Program-made: the position numbers and the translations under genes
Notes under the pieces: generated by a model
The model's input: the letters and a program-made list of their open reading frames with translations, nothing else
What the model was told of the DNA's origin: nothing
Database searches by the model: none
Source of the DNA: Paenibacillus arenosi
Lineage (GTDB): Bacteria > Bacillota > Bacilli > Paenibacillales > Paenibacillaceae
Length of the DNA: 64,000 bases
Direction of reading: 5' to 3'
NCBI RefSeq assembly: GCF_014841135.1
Contig: NZ_JACYTN010000017.1
Location: forward strand, 1-64,000
Part shown: positions 25,493 through 34,467 of the stretch, one piece after another
How the letters are laid out: each line of letters starts with the position of its first letter
Position numbering within the stretch: position 1 is the first letter of the stretch

Positions 25493-27070
25493 TTGGTCAA
25501 AAAAATAACTTCAAAATGTTTCAAGTCATTCCTCGCTTTATCACTTACCTTCTCCCTATTTACTACTATATGGGCAAGTGATGCAAGGACAGCCTCGGCA
25601 GAGGGACCGCTCGATCCAGCACCAATTATTAATCCCGTTGGAACGGCCAACGGCAAGAAAGTACTGTTTGACAACACACACGGTCAAACAGCAGGAGCAG
25701 CAGATTGGGTCATCGATGGTGCATTTTCTGATTTTGCCCAAGCCCTAGCAGCCTCTGGTTACTACGTGAAAGAGCTTCGTCAATCCACACCGATTACCTT
25801 CGAACATCTTCAACCTTATGATGTATTCGTTATTCCTGAAGCAAACAACCCTTACAAAACTTCCGAACAAGCAGCATTACTTAAGTATGTTCAAGAAGGT
25901 GGCAGCATATTTTTTATTAGCGACCACTACAATGCAGATCGCAACAAAAATAGATGGGATTCTTCTGAAGTGTTTAACGGCTACCGTCGTGGAGCTTGGG
26001 AAAATCCAGCTAAAGGCATGAGTGCAGAAGAATCAGGTTCTGTGGCGATGCAGAACGTAAGCAGCTCTGACTGGCTTGCCGACAACTTTGGTGTGCGTTT
26101 CCGTTACAATTCCATTGGCAACGTGACAGCTAATATCATTGTGCCGAAAGAGCAATCATTTGGCATTACAGAAGGTGTGCAAGGCGTAGCGATGCATGCA
26201 GGCTCCACATTGGCTGTTACGAATCCATCAATCGCTAAGGGAATTGTATATCTCCCGCAAACGACCGACAAATGGCCGCATGCTGTAGATGCTGGTATTT
26301 ACAACGGCGGTGGTGTTGCAGAAGGTCCATATGTTGCGATATCCAAAGTAACAAAAGGTAAGGCGGCATTTATTGGTGATTCTTCACCTGTAGAAGATAT
26401 TACGCCTAAATACTTACGCGAAGAGAACGGTCAAACGAAAAAGACCTATGACGGCTTTAAAGAAGTCGACGACGCGAAATTGCTCGTTAACGTTGTGAAT
26501 TGGCTGTCCCATGACGAAGCGTATACGAACTTTACGCAAGTACCTGGCTTGCAATTAGACCAGCCGACAGCTTTGCACAACTATGAAATTCCTCAACAAA
26601 GTACAGAACCGAAGCCTGAACCGTGGGCAGTTCCAGCCACTGGCTACAAGTGGTGGGATCAGTCCTCCTTCAAGCCAGGGGCATTTGGCTACACAGGTTC
26701 GACCAATCCTGGCCCAGGACCGGGTCCTGTTAACCCAGCATACACACTAGAATATCCAGCATCAGTAAAGGCAGGGCAACCGTTCAGTGTTTGTGTAAAA
26801 GTAAGTAAAGCTGCTCCGAATACAACGCTGGATTTACAGCTAGGCATTTATGTAGCTGGAGGCCAGCAGATTGGGCAAATTCAAAATGCAGATGGTACAT
26901 GGCCAACGACTTATGGCTATCAAGCTGTTTCACTCCAGACAGATGGTCTTGGCAATGGCTGCAAAACAATTACGGTTCGAACAGAGCCTACTAAAACAGG
27001 TGCAGCATCCATTCGTTTGCGCTCAGGCAAATCGAATGTAGTGACTAATTCGATTACGGTTACGCCATAA
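25493..27070 (+). CDS. Secreted protein with GATase-like N-terminal domain and C-terminal beta domain
   Basis: This 525-residue protein starts at TTG 25493, six bases after GGAGGTG. A basic start and hydrophobic stretch (about 10-27) ending TASAEG form a signal peptide. Residues 40-330 resemble a glutamine-amidotransferase-like Rossmann fold: KKVLFDNTHGQ, YDVFVIPEANNPY, GGSIFFISDHYNAD and KGKAAFIGDSSPVED. A Gly-Pro linker (NPGPGPGPVNP, near 408) leads to a beta-sandwich-like domain. Such Paenibacillus proteins are often labelled DNA-binding, without experiment that I know of. The most I can say is an extracellular protein with a possible ligand- or polymer-binding role. Confidence 0.75.
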   Translation: MVKKITSKCFKSFLALSLTFSLFTTIWASDARTASAEGPLDPAPIINPVGTANGKKVLFDNTHGQTAGAADWVIDGAFSDFAQALAASGYYVKELRQSTPITFEHLQPYDVFVIPEANNPYKTSEQAALLKYVQEGGSIFFISDHYNADRNKNRWDSSEVFNGYRRGAWENPAKGMSAEESGSVAMQNVSSSDWLADNFGVRFRYNSIGNVTANIIVPKEQSFGITEGVQGVAMHAGSTLAVTNPSIAKGIVYLPQTTDKWPHAVDAGIYNGGGVAEGPYVAISKVTKGKAAFIGDSSPVEDITPKYLREENGQTKKTYDGFKEVDDAKLLVNVVNWLSHDEAYTNFTQVPGLQLDQPTALHNYEIPQQSTEPKPEPWAVPATGYKWWDQSSFKPGAFGYTGSTNPGPGPGPVNPAYTLEYPASVKAGQPFSVCVKVSKAAPNTTLDLQLGIYVAGGQQIGQIQNADGTWPTTYGYQAVSLQTDGLGNGCKTITVRTEPTKTGAASIRLRSGKSNVVTNSITVTP

Positions 27071-27122
27071 TTTTGATAACAGATATTAAATAGTATCAAA
27101 TCGTTATATCATCCATCAATTG

Positions 27123-27201
27123 AATGAAGCGAGTCTCTTCCAGTATACAGTTTGCACAATGTTTGCATCCAGTCTGCGTGAGAGGACTCGCTTCATTTTT
27201 T
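27123..27201 (+). terminator. Terminator with a long loop after the secreted protein gene
   Basis: A perfect 13-bp stem (27123-27135 with 27185-27197) encloses about 49 bases and ends in T residues, 35 bases before phnC. The loop contains two TTTGCA copies. It most likely ends the upstream transcript, and may also attenuate phnC. Confidence 0.7.
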
Positions 27202-27235
27202 ATTTCTGAAGAAGTTTCAGGGGGGAGCGTGCAAG

Positions 27236-28012
27236 ATGATTGAGTTTCGTCGCGTCTCTAAGCTTTACTCAAATGGAACAGTTGGCTTGCAGGAAGTGGA
27301 TGTTACCATACATAGTGGAGAATTTGTCGTAATTGTTGGCTTGTCTGGTGCGGGAAAGTCGACGCTGCTGCGCTCGATTAATCGACTGCATGAAATTACT
27401 GCTGGCGATATTGTCGTAGACGGCAAGTCGATCACGCATGCGCGTGGAGAAGAACTGCGTCATATGCGGCGCGGTATCGGTATGATTTTTCAAAGCTTTA
27501 ATCTTGTTAAGCGTTCTTCGGTTATACGAAACGTGCTGTCGGGAAGGGTAGGCTATCATTCAACGATCCGTACGCTGCTTGGCTTATTTCCAAAGGAAGA
27601 TGTCCAGTTGGCATTGAATGCGTTAGCCCGAGTCAATATTCAGGAGAAGGCTTACATCCGGGCTGATCAGCTGTCAGGAGGCCAGCAGCAGCGAGTGTCC
27701 ATTGCGCGAGCGTTAGCACAAGAGGCGAAGATTATATTGGCCGATGAGCCAGTGGCATCCCTTGATCCATTGACGACGCGGCAAGTGATGGATGACTTGC
27801 GCCGAATTAATCAAGAGCTAGGCATTACAATGGTTGTTAATTTGCACGATATCGATCTGGCGCGGCAATATGCTACGCGAATTATTGGTCTACGTGCAGG
27901 TGAGATTGTGTTTGATGGTCCTGTCGGTGAAGCGACTGAGGAGCGGTTTACTCACATTTATGGTCGGTCGCTGCGCGAGGAGGCGGCAAGCATCGGGGGT
28001 GAAGCTTTATGA
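27236..28012 (+). CDS. phnC: Phosphonate-type ABC transporter ATP-binding protein
   Basis: This 258-residue protein follows GGGGGAGCG. It has Walker [10 protein letters not shown] near 36, the Q-loop MIFQSFNLV, signature LSGGQQQR near 144, Walker B IILADEP and the H-switch VNLHDIDLA. Closest family is PhnC (phosphonate, phosphate or phosphite import). It powers the two PhnE-type permeases that follow with overlapping starts. The substrate cannot be decided from sequence. Confidence 0.92.
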   Translation: MIEFRRVSKLYSNGTVGLQEVDVTIHSGEFVVIVGLSGAGKSTLLRSINRLHEITAGDIVVDGKSITHARGEELRHMRRGIGMIFQSFNLVKRSSVIRNVLSGRVGYHSTIRTLLGLFPKEDVQLALNALARVNIQEKAYIRADQLSGGQQQRVSIARALAQEAKIILADEPVASLDPLTTRQVMDDLRRINQELGITMVVNLHDIDLARQYATRIIGLRAGEIVFDGPVGEATEERFTHIYGRSLREEAASIGGEAL

Positions 28013-28842
28013 GCCCGATAAGCGTAACGCCGCCGCCAACGAATGAGGGAAGAAGTGGTGATGAGGGGGCGCCATCCATGGCAAAGCCATCTCACACGAA
28101 GTCTATTATGACCGCTGCTTTCATTATTGTTCTGCTCTGGTTAAGTGCAGAGCGTACAGACGCGACATTAACACAGCTCGTGACGGGAGCGCCGGAGATG
28201 GGCAAGTTGCTCGTCGAAATGTTTCCGCCTGATTGGAGTTACCTAACGACGATTTGGGCACCTATGATGGAGACCGTTCAGATGGCTGTGCTGGGTACCT
28301 CAATTGGTGCCTTGTTGGCTATACCGATAGCACTGTTGGCCTCAGGAAATGTAACGAGGAGCAAATGGCTCTATATTCCGGCAAGATTGCTGCTTAATCT
28401 TGTACGCACCGTTCCTGATTTATTGTTTGCAGCTATCTTTGTCGCTATCTTTGGATTGGGAGCTGTAGCGGGAGTGGCAGCTTTGATTCTCTTCTCTTTT
28501 GGCTTGATTTCTAAGCTACTGTATGAATCGATTGAAGCGATTGACCCAGGTCCGCTTGAGGCGATGACGGCTGTTGGTGCCAACAAGCTACAATGGATCA
28601 GATTCGGTGTTATTCCGCAAGTGACAGCGCAGTTCATCAGCTACTTACTATATACATTCGAGGTTAATGTACGTGCGGCTGGCGTACTTGGACTTGTAGG
28701 AGCGGGCGGGATTGGCTTGCTGCTAACGCGAGTGCTGGATCAGCTGCGGTATGATCGGGCGTGTATGATTATTTTATTGACACTCGTTATTGTGTTGGTG
28801 ATTGACTATATTAGCTATCGCGTACAGGAGAAACTGCTATGA
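28009..28842 (+). CDS. phnE: Phosphonate-type ABC transporter permease 1
   Basis: This 277-residue protein overlaps phnC by four bases. After about 30 polar residues there are six or so membrane helices. The BPD_transp EAA-type loop [33 protein letters not shown] near 170-205 and [19 protein letters not shown] are hallmarks of PhnE. It pairs with permease 2 to form the channel. The charged N-terminal extension is unusually Pro-rich. Confidence 0.9.
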   Translation: MSPISVTPPPTNEGRSGDEGAPSMAKPSHTKSIMTAAFIIVLLWLSAERTDATLTQLVTGAPEMGKLLVEMFPPDWSYLTTIWAPMMETVQMAVLGTSIGALLAIPIALLASGNVTRSKWLYIPARLLLNLVRTVPDLLFAAIFVAIFGLGAVAGVAALILFSFGLISKLLYESIEAIDPGPLEAMTAVGANKLQWIRFGVIPQVTAQFISYLLYTFEVNVRAAGVLGLVGAGGIGLLLTRVLDQLRYDRACMIILLTLVIVLVIDYISYRVQEKLL

Positions 28843-29636
28843 AAAACAATCCATTGATTCGGCGTCCATGGCTGCATATTCGTTGGTGGTTAGTTGCGGT
28901 TGTTATTGTAAGTTTGTACGTATGGTCATTCACAGGCATTGAATTTTCGGGAATACGTGAAAATGCAGGTACGGTTACAGTGGCCATTTTACAGGGGATG
29001 ATTAGTCCAGATTGGGATTATGTCTACTTGGCAGAAGGTGAGGATTTGCTAAGGGGGATGATCGATACGCTAGCAATTGCACTACTAGGCACCTTCATTT
29101 CAGCATTTCTGTGCATTCCGTTTGCCTTTTGGGCCTCGACCAATATGAATCGTTGGAAATGGTCTAGCGGTGTGGGTAAGTTCATACTCAGCTTTATCCG
29201 CACGTTTCCTGAGATTGTAATGGCGATTATGTTTATTAAGGCGGTTGGTCCTGGTGCGTATGCTGGTATTCTTGCTCTCGGATTGCATTCGATAGGTATG
29301 CTCGGCAAGTTGTATGCGGAAGCCATTGAGAAAATAGACCGTGGTCCAGCTGAAGCTCTGCTTGCATGTGGGGCCAATCGACTGCAAGTGTTGTGGTACG
29401 GGGTTATTCCACAAGTGCTGCCCGAATTTATGTCGTATACGTTGTACCGATTTGAAATCAATGTGCGTTCAGCAACGATACTTGGAATTATTGGAGCGGG
29501 AGGCATTGGCACACCCTTAATTTTCGCCTTGGATAGCCGCAATTGGTCACGGGTGGGCATTATTTTGCTAGGTATCATCATAACGGTAAGTGTTGTTGAT
29601 ATCATTTCAAATTATGTGCGGCGAAAGATCGTATAG
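28839..29636 (+). CDS. phnE: Phosphonate-type ABC transporter permease 2
   Basis: This 265-residue protein overlaps permease 1 by four bases (ATGA). It has six or so membrane helices and the loop YAEAIEKIDRGPAEALLACGANRLQVLWYGVIPQ, followed by EINVRSATILGIIGAGGIGTPL. It is a paralogue of permease 1 and probably forms a heterodimer with it. No third gene continues the operon; phnD lies on the other strand. Confidence 0.9.
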   Translation: MKNNPLIRRPWLHIRWWLVAVVIVSLYVWSFTGIEFSGIRENAGTVTVAILQGMISPDWDYVYLAEGEDLLRGMIDTLAIALLGTFISAFLCIPFAFWASTNMNRWKWSSGVGKFILSFIRTFPEIVMAIMFIKAVGPGAYAGILALGLHSIGMLGKLYAEAIEKIDRGPAEALLACGANRLQVLWYGVIPQVLPEFMSYTLYRFEINVRSATILGIIGAGGIGTPLIFALDSRNWSRVGIILLGIIITVSVVDIISNYVRRKIV

Positions 29637-29712
29637 ACAGTTTAGTATGACCGGTTAATGGTAGGAAATAGTTCTTTTAATGAATTGGAGCAAAGGAGTG
29701 TGAATAGCTAGC

Positions 29713-30549
29713 ATGAGTAGTAAAAAACCGTTAAAAACGTATAAAGTAGTCGGTGGGAATGGTACAAATCTTCACGTGGAGGAGTATGGAAATCCTAGGG
29801 GAACACCGCTCTTATTTATTCACGGTGCACTACAATCTCGCTTATGCTGGTTGAAACAAATAGACTCCGAGCTTGCCAACGACTTTCGCATTGTAACCAT
29901 GGATTTGCGAGGTCATGGTTGGTCTGATAAGCCCGAAAATGCATATGCAGATTCAAGTGTATGGGCCGAAGATACTCATGCGGTCATTCATTCATTATCG
30001 CTTAACCGTCCGGTCCTAATTGGTTGGTCGTATGCGGGGTATGTTATATGTGACTATATTCGGAGGTATGGAGAAACTGATGTTCGCGGCATACAACTTG
30101 TTGGGGCGTGCACACGAACTATAGCCTCGAATAACACAGATGAAACGACGAAAGAACTGTTGGATCTGGCCCCACTGCTCTCATCAAATGATGCTGCTAC
30201 AAGGATTGGTTCTCTAGAGAAGTTTTTAGCATTATGTGTATATAAGAAACATTCACCACAAGATTATTATTTCTTTCTTGGTTTCAACGCCATTGTCCCC
30301 CCTCATATTAATTCAGCGCTATTCGCTCGTACGGTAGACAATCAGGATTTGCTCTCCAAACTAAAGCTACCTACTTTGATTACTCACGGGTTAGAAGATA
30401 AAGTCGTTACAAAAATAGCCGCACAGCGCCATGTCGAACTCATTTCACATGCGCAAACATCATTTTATCCTCATGTTGGTCACACACCATTTTGGGAAGC
30501 GGATAAACGTTTTAATGCCGATCTAAGACATTTTGTAAAAGGCCTTTAA
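29713..30549 (+). CDS. Alpha/beta hydrolase
   Basis: This 278-residue soluble enzyme follows AAAGGAGTG. It has LFIHGALQSRLCW (oxyanion region near 35), the nucleophile elbow IGWSYAG near 101-107, LITHGLEDKVV (Asp/Glu acid region) and the catalytic His in HVGHTPFWE near 256. The fold is that of lipase/esterase or haloperoxidase relatives. It lies 76 bases after phnE and before convergent phnD. Substrate unknown. Confidence 0.88.
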   Translation: MSSKKPLKTYKVVGGNGTNLHVEEYGNPRGTPLLFIHGALQSRLCWLKQIDSELANDFRIVTMDLRGHGWSDKPENAYADSSVWAEDTHAVIHSLSLNRPVLIGWSYAGYVICDYIRRYGETDVRGIQLVGACTRTIASNNTDETTKELLDLAPLLSSNDAATRIGSLEKFLALCVYKKHSPQDYYFFLGFNAIVPPHINSALFARTVDNQDLLSKLKLPTLITHGLEDKVVTKIAAQRHVELISHAQTSFYPHVGHTPFWEADKRFNADLRHFVKGL

Positions 30550-30591
30550 TTTTTCCATGGTTAGCAGGAGATTTTTTGTGAAATAGTACGT

Positions 30592-30640
30592 AAAGAAGCC
30601 CCAAACCGCTGCTGAATTAGCGGGAATGGAGGCTTCTTTT
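30592..30640. terminator. Bidirectional terminator between the hydrolase and phnD
   Basis: Outer arms AAAGAAGCC and GGCTTCTTT with an inner CCGCT/AGCGG helix lie between convergent genes, with T residues on both strands. Confidence 0.75.
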
Positions 30641-30694
30641 CATCTCATTTAGAATCAGAATTTGAACAGTCGCTGTATATGATGTTTCTATTCA

Positions 30695-31654
30695 CTACTT
30701 CAATCCAACTTCTTTTGCTACATCGCGAACAATATTGAACTTCGAGTCGTCAGATTTAATATAACCTTTGTGTGAATATACGTCTGAAATGATTTGCTGC
30801 CCTGCGGAATCTTTACCGATCGCGATGAAAGCATCTTGTATTTTGGTACGCCATTCTTCGCTCATATCATTACGAACAGAGATCGTATCATTTGGAATGG
30901 GGGAGGTAAAGGCAACGACACGAGTGGTCTGCATAATATCAGGGATGTCTTTAATAATAATATTACGGGCATCTTGGAAGACCGCTGCGGCATCCACATC
31001 GCCATTTAACACAGCGAGCAAGGCTTTGTCATGACCTTTGACCGTTATACCTGTAACATCAGCGTCAGGATCGACCCCTGCTTTTTTCATTTCAAAGGCT
31101 GGCCATACATAACCTGCTGAAGACGTGACATCCTGCCAAGCGATTTTCTTGCCTTTTAAGTCCTCTAATTTTTGAATAGGAGAATCTTTCTTTACGACAA
31201 TCATTGCTTTGTAGTAGTCCACCAACTCTGTCGTATTGGCTCCTGTTGCATCTTCTACACCAAAACGCTGCGCTTGCAGCAGAATATCAGCCGTTTTCTT
31301 TGTGTCATGAGCAAGAACATAGGCATTAGGCGGTAAAAAACCGATGTCCACTTGTTTGGATGCCAATGCCTCGATTATCGTATTGTAGTTCGTGGATACG
31401 CTTACTTTAACGGGAATGCCAAGTTGGTCGCTTAACAGTTTTTCTAATGGTTTTGCCTTTGCTTCTAAAGTTTCCGCATTTTGTGATGGGACAAATTGCA
31501 CTTTTAGTTCAGTTGGTACATACGTTTTCGTCTGCTCCGTGCCCTTAGATGGATTGGAGGAGCTGGGGGCTGTGGAACTGTTGCTACAAGCAGTAAGTAA
31601 GCTTAATCCAAGGATAAGAGTCATAACCGTGATGGCCGCTGTTTTCTTAAACAT
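30695..31654 (-). CDS. phnD: Phosphate/phosphite/phosphonate-binding lipoprotein
   Basis: This 319-residue protein starts with a basic-hydrophobic signal and lipobox LLTAC (about 19-23), and is preceded on the minus strand by AGGAGG. Family signatures include LKVQFVPSQNAETLEAKAKPLEKLL, VDIGFLPPNAYV, a KGKKIAWQDVTSSAGYVWPAFEM block and GDVDAAAVFQDA. It is the solute receptor of a PhnCDE-type importer. It lies on the strand opposite phnC-phnE, about 1 kb away, so it must be transcribed separately. Confidence 0.9.
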   Translation of the reverse strand: MFKKTAAITVMTLILGLSLLTACSNSSTAPSSSNPSKGTEQTKTYVPTELKVQFVPSQNAETLEAKAKPLEKLLSDQLGIPVKVSVSTNYNTIIEALASKQVDIGFLPPNAYVLAHDTKKTADILLQAQRFGVEDATGANTTELVDYYKAMIVVKKDSPIQKLEDLKGKKIAWQDVTSSAGYVWPAFEMKKAGVDPDADVTGITVKGHDKALLAVLNGDVDAAAVFQDARNIIIKDIPDIMQTTRVVAFTSPIPNDTISVRNDMSEEWRTKIQDAFIAIGKDSAGQQIISDVYSHKGYIKSDDSKFNIVRDVAKEVGLK

Positions 31655-31949
31655 AAGACAACCTCCTAGTCATTTTGGCATAGCTTTGGTTAACAAATGT
31701 AGTAGGCAATGGAAGTGCAGCATAGTCTAAACATAACGAATGGATCAGATTTGTTAAATGTTATGCAGGAATAGATTAACTTTGCGAGCGAATTGTAAAA
31801 AAAAGTACATGGATTGTTAAAAATGAACTAGGTCTCTAGACGGATATAAAAATCGTTGCTATCGTTTTATTAGATGTGCCTCAAGCTGAAAATATTCGAA
31901 TGAAATAGATGGGTTGACTGAAAAATTTTCTTCGACTAGGAGCGAATTG
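31655..31949. other. Divergent intergenic region between phnD and the nucleotidase gene
   Basis: No gene was found. It holds the start signals of both flanking genes and three TTAACA hexamers (31690-31695 plus strand, 31752-31757 and 31815-31820 minus strand). These resemble single PhoP half-sites but lack the tandem spacing of a Pho box. Confidence 0.4.
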
Positions 31950-33557
31950 ATGATGAAGAACGGACAGAACTCATGCAAAGTAACGATACTTGCAACGAGT
32001 GATTTACACGGAGCAGTGATGCCTTGGAGTTACGGAGATCATTCTTTACAGCAATCTGGACTTGCCAAGTTGGCAACTCTTATTCATGGCATTCGCAGTT
32101 CAAATTCAAATACGGTACTCATCGATAATGGAGATTTAATACAGGGGACGCCGTTATCTTACATACATACGAAGATTGAACGTGATGCTATACATCCGCT
32201 AGTAAAATGTATGAACACATTGCAGTATGATGCAGGTGTGCTTGGCAATCATGAGTTTAACTATGGCTTGGATGTGTTGAGAGATGTTGTGAAACAATCC
32301 AACTTTCCGTGGCTATCTGCTAATATCGTAAATAAGCAGGATAATCGGCCATCTTTCGGGCCTCCTTATATCGTAAAGACGTTTGCAAACAACATACGCG
32401 TTGGTATTGTTGGGTTAACTACACAATATGTGCCGCATTGGGAACTGCCTTCTCATATAGAAGGATTGGAGTTCAAAGATGCGGTAGAAACAGCCCAACA
32501 GTGGGTTAAGCATTTGCGTGAACAAGAGCAGGTGGATGTTGTAGTTGCTGCTTATCATGGAGGATTTGAGCGGGATATTATAACAGGCGAACTGACAGAG
32601 GAAGATACAGGGGAAAATCAAGGATTTCAATTATGTGAGCAGATTAAAGGCATTGATGTATTGATAACGGGTCACCAACATCGCAATCTAGCGGCAGAAG
32701 TGCATGGTGTATCTGTTGTTCAACCTGGTATGCAGGGAAGTTATTTGGCTCAAATTGATTTGGAGCTGGAGCATAGTTCAGTAGGGTGGCAAGTCGTAGA
32801 TAAACGGGTCGAACTGCTTGGCGTTGAAGGAGTTTGCGCAGATCTCGATATCATTGAACTGATGCGTCCATACGAGGTGAAAACACAGCGCTGGCTCGAT
32901 AAGCCAATTGGTAAGTTGAACGGCGATATGCGTATTTTGGATGCGATGCAAGCCCGTATCGAGGAACATCCGTTAATTGAGTTTATTCATACGGTTCAAA
33001 TGCACTATGGTGGGACGCGTATTTCGTGCACCTCCTTATTTGATAATCGTTCACCTGGTTTCTCTACAAATATTACCATGCGTGAAGTTGTATCCAATTA
33101 CATTTATCCAAATACGCTGCGGGTTATACGCATTACGGGACAAGATATAAAAGATGCCCTTGAGCAGTCTGCACGCTATTTCAAATTATCGGATGATGGG
33201 GAGATAACGGTAAACGATTCATTTTTATATCCGAAGCCTCAACATTACAACTATGATATGTGGGAAGGAATCGAGTATGAGTTGGATATATCTAGACCAG
33301 AAGGGCAGCGAGTTACGCTTTTAGAGGTTGAAGGTTCTCCGGTCCAGATGGAAGCTCATTTTGATGTAGCAATGAACAATTATCGTGCTGGTGGCGGAGG
33401 TTCTTATCCCATGTTCGTAGGCAAGCCTGTTGTGAAAGATATTCCGACAGAAATGGCTGAGCTTATCGTGTCTTACATTATGGAGCGCGGTACAATTGAA
33501 GGCGGAGTGAACCACAACTGGCGTGTTGTGAATAAGAGGGTTGACACAATAGATTAG
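31950..33557 (+). CDS. Bifunctional metallophosphatase/5'-nucleotidase
   Basis: This 535-residue protein starts at ATG 31950, seven bases after AGGAG. The N-terminal metallophosphatase domain has ATSDLHG, DNGDLIQGTP, GNHEFNYGLD, VAAYHGG and ITGHQHRNL, which are the metal-binding motifs of the calcineurin-like fold. The C-terminal 5'-nucleotidase domain follows from about 320, with DNRSPGF and YNYDMWEGIEY. It lacks a signal peptide, so it is probably cytoplasmic, like YfkN-domain or YunD-type proteins. It would release phosphate from nucleotides or cyclic nucleotides. Confidence 0.88.
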   Translation: MMKNGQNSCKVTILATSDLHGAVMPWSYGDHSLQQSGLAKLATLIHGIRSSNSNTVLIDNGDLIQGTPLSYIHTKIERDAIHPLVKCMNTLQYDAGVLGNHEFNYGLDVLRDVVKQSNFPWLSANIVNKQDNRPSFGPPYIVKTFANNIRVGIVGLTTQYVPHWELPSHIEGLEFKDAVETAQQWVKHLREQEQVDVVVAAYHGGFERDIITGELTEEDTGENQGFQLCEQIKGIDVLITGHQHRNLAAEVHGVSVVQPGMQGSYLAQIDLELEHSSVGWQVVDKRVELLGVEGVCADLDIIELMRPYEVKTQRWLDKPIGKLNGDMRILDAMQARIEEHPLIEFIHTVQMHYGGTRISCTSLFDNRSPGFSTNITMREVVSNYIYPNTLRVIRITGQDIKDALEQSARYFKLSDDGEITVNDSFLYPKPQHYNYDMWEGIEYELDISRPEGQRVTLLEVEGSPVQMEAHFDVAMNNYRAGGGGSYPMFVGKPVVKDIPTEMAELIVSYIMERGTIEGGVNHNWRVVNKRVDTID

Positions 33558-33569
33558 GCATGATATATT
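33541..33569 (+). promoter_or_regulatory. Sigma-A promoter of the tRNA-Asn/Ser unit
   Basis: TTGACA at 33541-33546 and TATATT at 33564-33569 are separated by 17 bases. The -35 lies within the last codons of the nucleotidase gene. Transcription should begin just before the tRNA-Asn gene. Confidence 0.8.
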
Positions 33570-33581
33570 TACTCATGTCTT

Positions 33582-33657
33582 TCCCTGATAGCTCAGTTGG
33601 TAGAGCACTCGACTGTTAATCGAGTTGTCACAGGTTCGAGTCCTGTTCGGGGAGCCA
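33582..33657 (+). tRNA. tRNA-Asn (GTT)
   Basis: This 76-base cloverleaf has a 7-bp acceptor stem, D-loop AGCTCAGTTGGTAGAGC, anticodon loop with GTT, TTCGAGTC T-arm and encoded CCA. First of five tRNAs. Confidence 0.97.
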
Positions 33658-33660
33658 TAC

Positions 33661-33749
33661 GGAGAGATACCCAAGAGGCCGAAGGGGGCGCTTTGCTAAA
33701 GCGTTAGGGTGTTACAGCCGCGGGGGTTCGAATCCCCCTTTCTCCGCCA
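33661..33749 (+). tRNA. tRNA-Ser (GCT)
   Basis: This 89-base cloverleaf has the long variable arm of class II tRNAs, anticodon GCT in TTTGCTAAA, T-arm GGTTCGAATCC and encoded CCA. Starts three bases after tRNA-Asn. Confidence 0.97.
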
Positions 33750-33773
33750 TTTAACTTTATACATTCGTTCGCA

Positions 33774-33793
33774 GATCCCGAGAGGGATTTTTT
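33774..33793 (+). terminator. Terminator after tRNA-Ser
   Basis: Stem ATCCC/GGGAT around GAGA, followed by T residues, 25 bases after the tRNA-Ser CCA. Confidence 0.75.
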
Positions 33794-33865
33794 GCGTTTT
33801 AGGGCCTTGTATTTTATTGTTTTATTGTTATGAAATTTCGATACATGGCTGCATAGGTCAACATT

Positions 33866-33900
33866 CAAAGGGCAGGAGATCATCTCCGGTCCTTTTTTCT
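33866..33900 (+). terminator. Second hairpin with T-run after the tRNA-Asn/Ser unit
   Basis: Arms AAAGGGCAGGAGAT and ATCTCCGGTCCTTT pair with one mismatch around a minimal loop and end in six T residues. It backs up the first terminator. Confidence 0.65.
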
Positions 33901-34054
33901 TTGGAAAAGATGTGAAGAGGTAGTGGTGGTCAGGTGAGTGTTCTATATAGATAAAATTAAGCGTTTGTATAGCATTTTCTATCATGTGCATAATACAGAA
34001 GAGGAGATGATTTGCGAGGGTATTTCCTGGTTAAAAAAGGATATAAAAAAGGGG

Positions 34055-34083
34055 TTGTCAATCTTGTTTGTGTCTGATATAGT
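34055..34083 (+). promoter_or_regulatory. Sigma-A promoter of the tRNA-Glu/Lys/Leu unit
   Basis: TTGTCA at 34055-34060 and TATAGT at 34078-34083 are separated by 17 bases, 44 bases ahead of tRNA-Glu. Confidence 0.75.
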
Positions 34084-34127
34084 ATTACTTGTCGCCGATG
34101 AGCGACACAGTAACTTGAAGTGAACAA

Positions 34128-34202
34128 GGCCCGTTGGTCAAGGGGTTAAGACACCTCCCTTTCACGGAGGTAACAGGGGTTCGAATCCCCTACGGGTCAC
34201 CA
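34128..34202 (+). tRNA. tRNA-Glu (TTC)
   Basis: This 75-base cloverleaf has anticodon TTC in CTTTCAC, GGTTCGAATCC T-arm, matched acceptor stem and encoded CCA. Confidence 0.97.
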
Positions 34203-34214
34203 TTTTTCTTGCAA

Positions 34215-34290
34215 GAGCCATTAGCTCAGTTGGTAGAGCACCTGACTTTTAATCAGGGTGTCGTAGGTTCGAGTCCTACATGGCTCACCA
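34215..34290 (+). tRNA. tRNA-Lys (TTT)
   Basis: This 76-base cloverleaf has anticodon TTT in CTTTTAA, D-arm AGCTCAGTTGGTAGAGC, GGTTCGAGTCC T-arm and encoded CCA. Confidence 0.97.
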
Positions 34291-34335
34291 GTTTTATTTC
34301 AGACTGGTGAGATGTGGACACTTTATTATAAATGT

Positions 34336-34420
34336 GCGGTAGTGGTGGAACGGCAGACACGCTATCTTGAGGGGGTAGTGTCCAATGGACGTGCAGGTTC
34401 AAATCCTGTCTACCGCACCA
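34336..34420 (+). tRNA. tRNA-Leu (GAG)
   Basis: This 85-base class II cloverleaf has anticodon stem CTATC/GGTAG with loop TTGAGGG (anticodon GAG), a long variable arm, GGTTCAAATCC T-arm and encoded CCA. Confidence 0.95.
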
Positions 34421-34436
34421 TAATTACTTCAGTAAC

Positions 34437-34467
34437 AAGTCTTCTATTTTGAGAGGCTTTTTTTTGT
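34437..34467 (+). terminator. Terminator of the second tRNA unit
   Basis: A six-pair imperfect stem (AGTCTT/GAGGCT) is followed by eight T residues, just after tRNA-Leu. Confidence 0.6.

Larger units (their letters stand above)
33750..34054. other. Gap between the two tRNA units
   Basis: Apart from two terminators and the promoter of the next unit, nothing is visible. A 61-codon frame at 33938-34123 has no usable Shine-Dalgarno and overlaps that promoter. Confidence 0.5.

Noticed and set aside
29024-29605. 193-codon minus-strand frame opposite phnE.
   Set aside because: Antisense to a clear permease gene; no start signals.
31690-31820. Three TTAACA hexamers as a possible Pho box for phnD and the nucleotidase.
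   Set aside because: They lie far apart and on different strands, without the tandem 11-bp spacing of PhoP sites.
33938-34123. 61-codon frame between the tRNA units.
   Set aside because: GTG start abuts its only AGGTGA, and the frame contains the promoter TTGTCA-17-TATAGT of the next tRNA unit.
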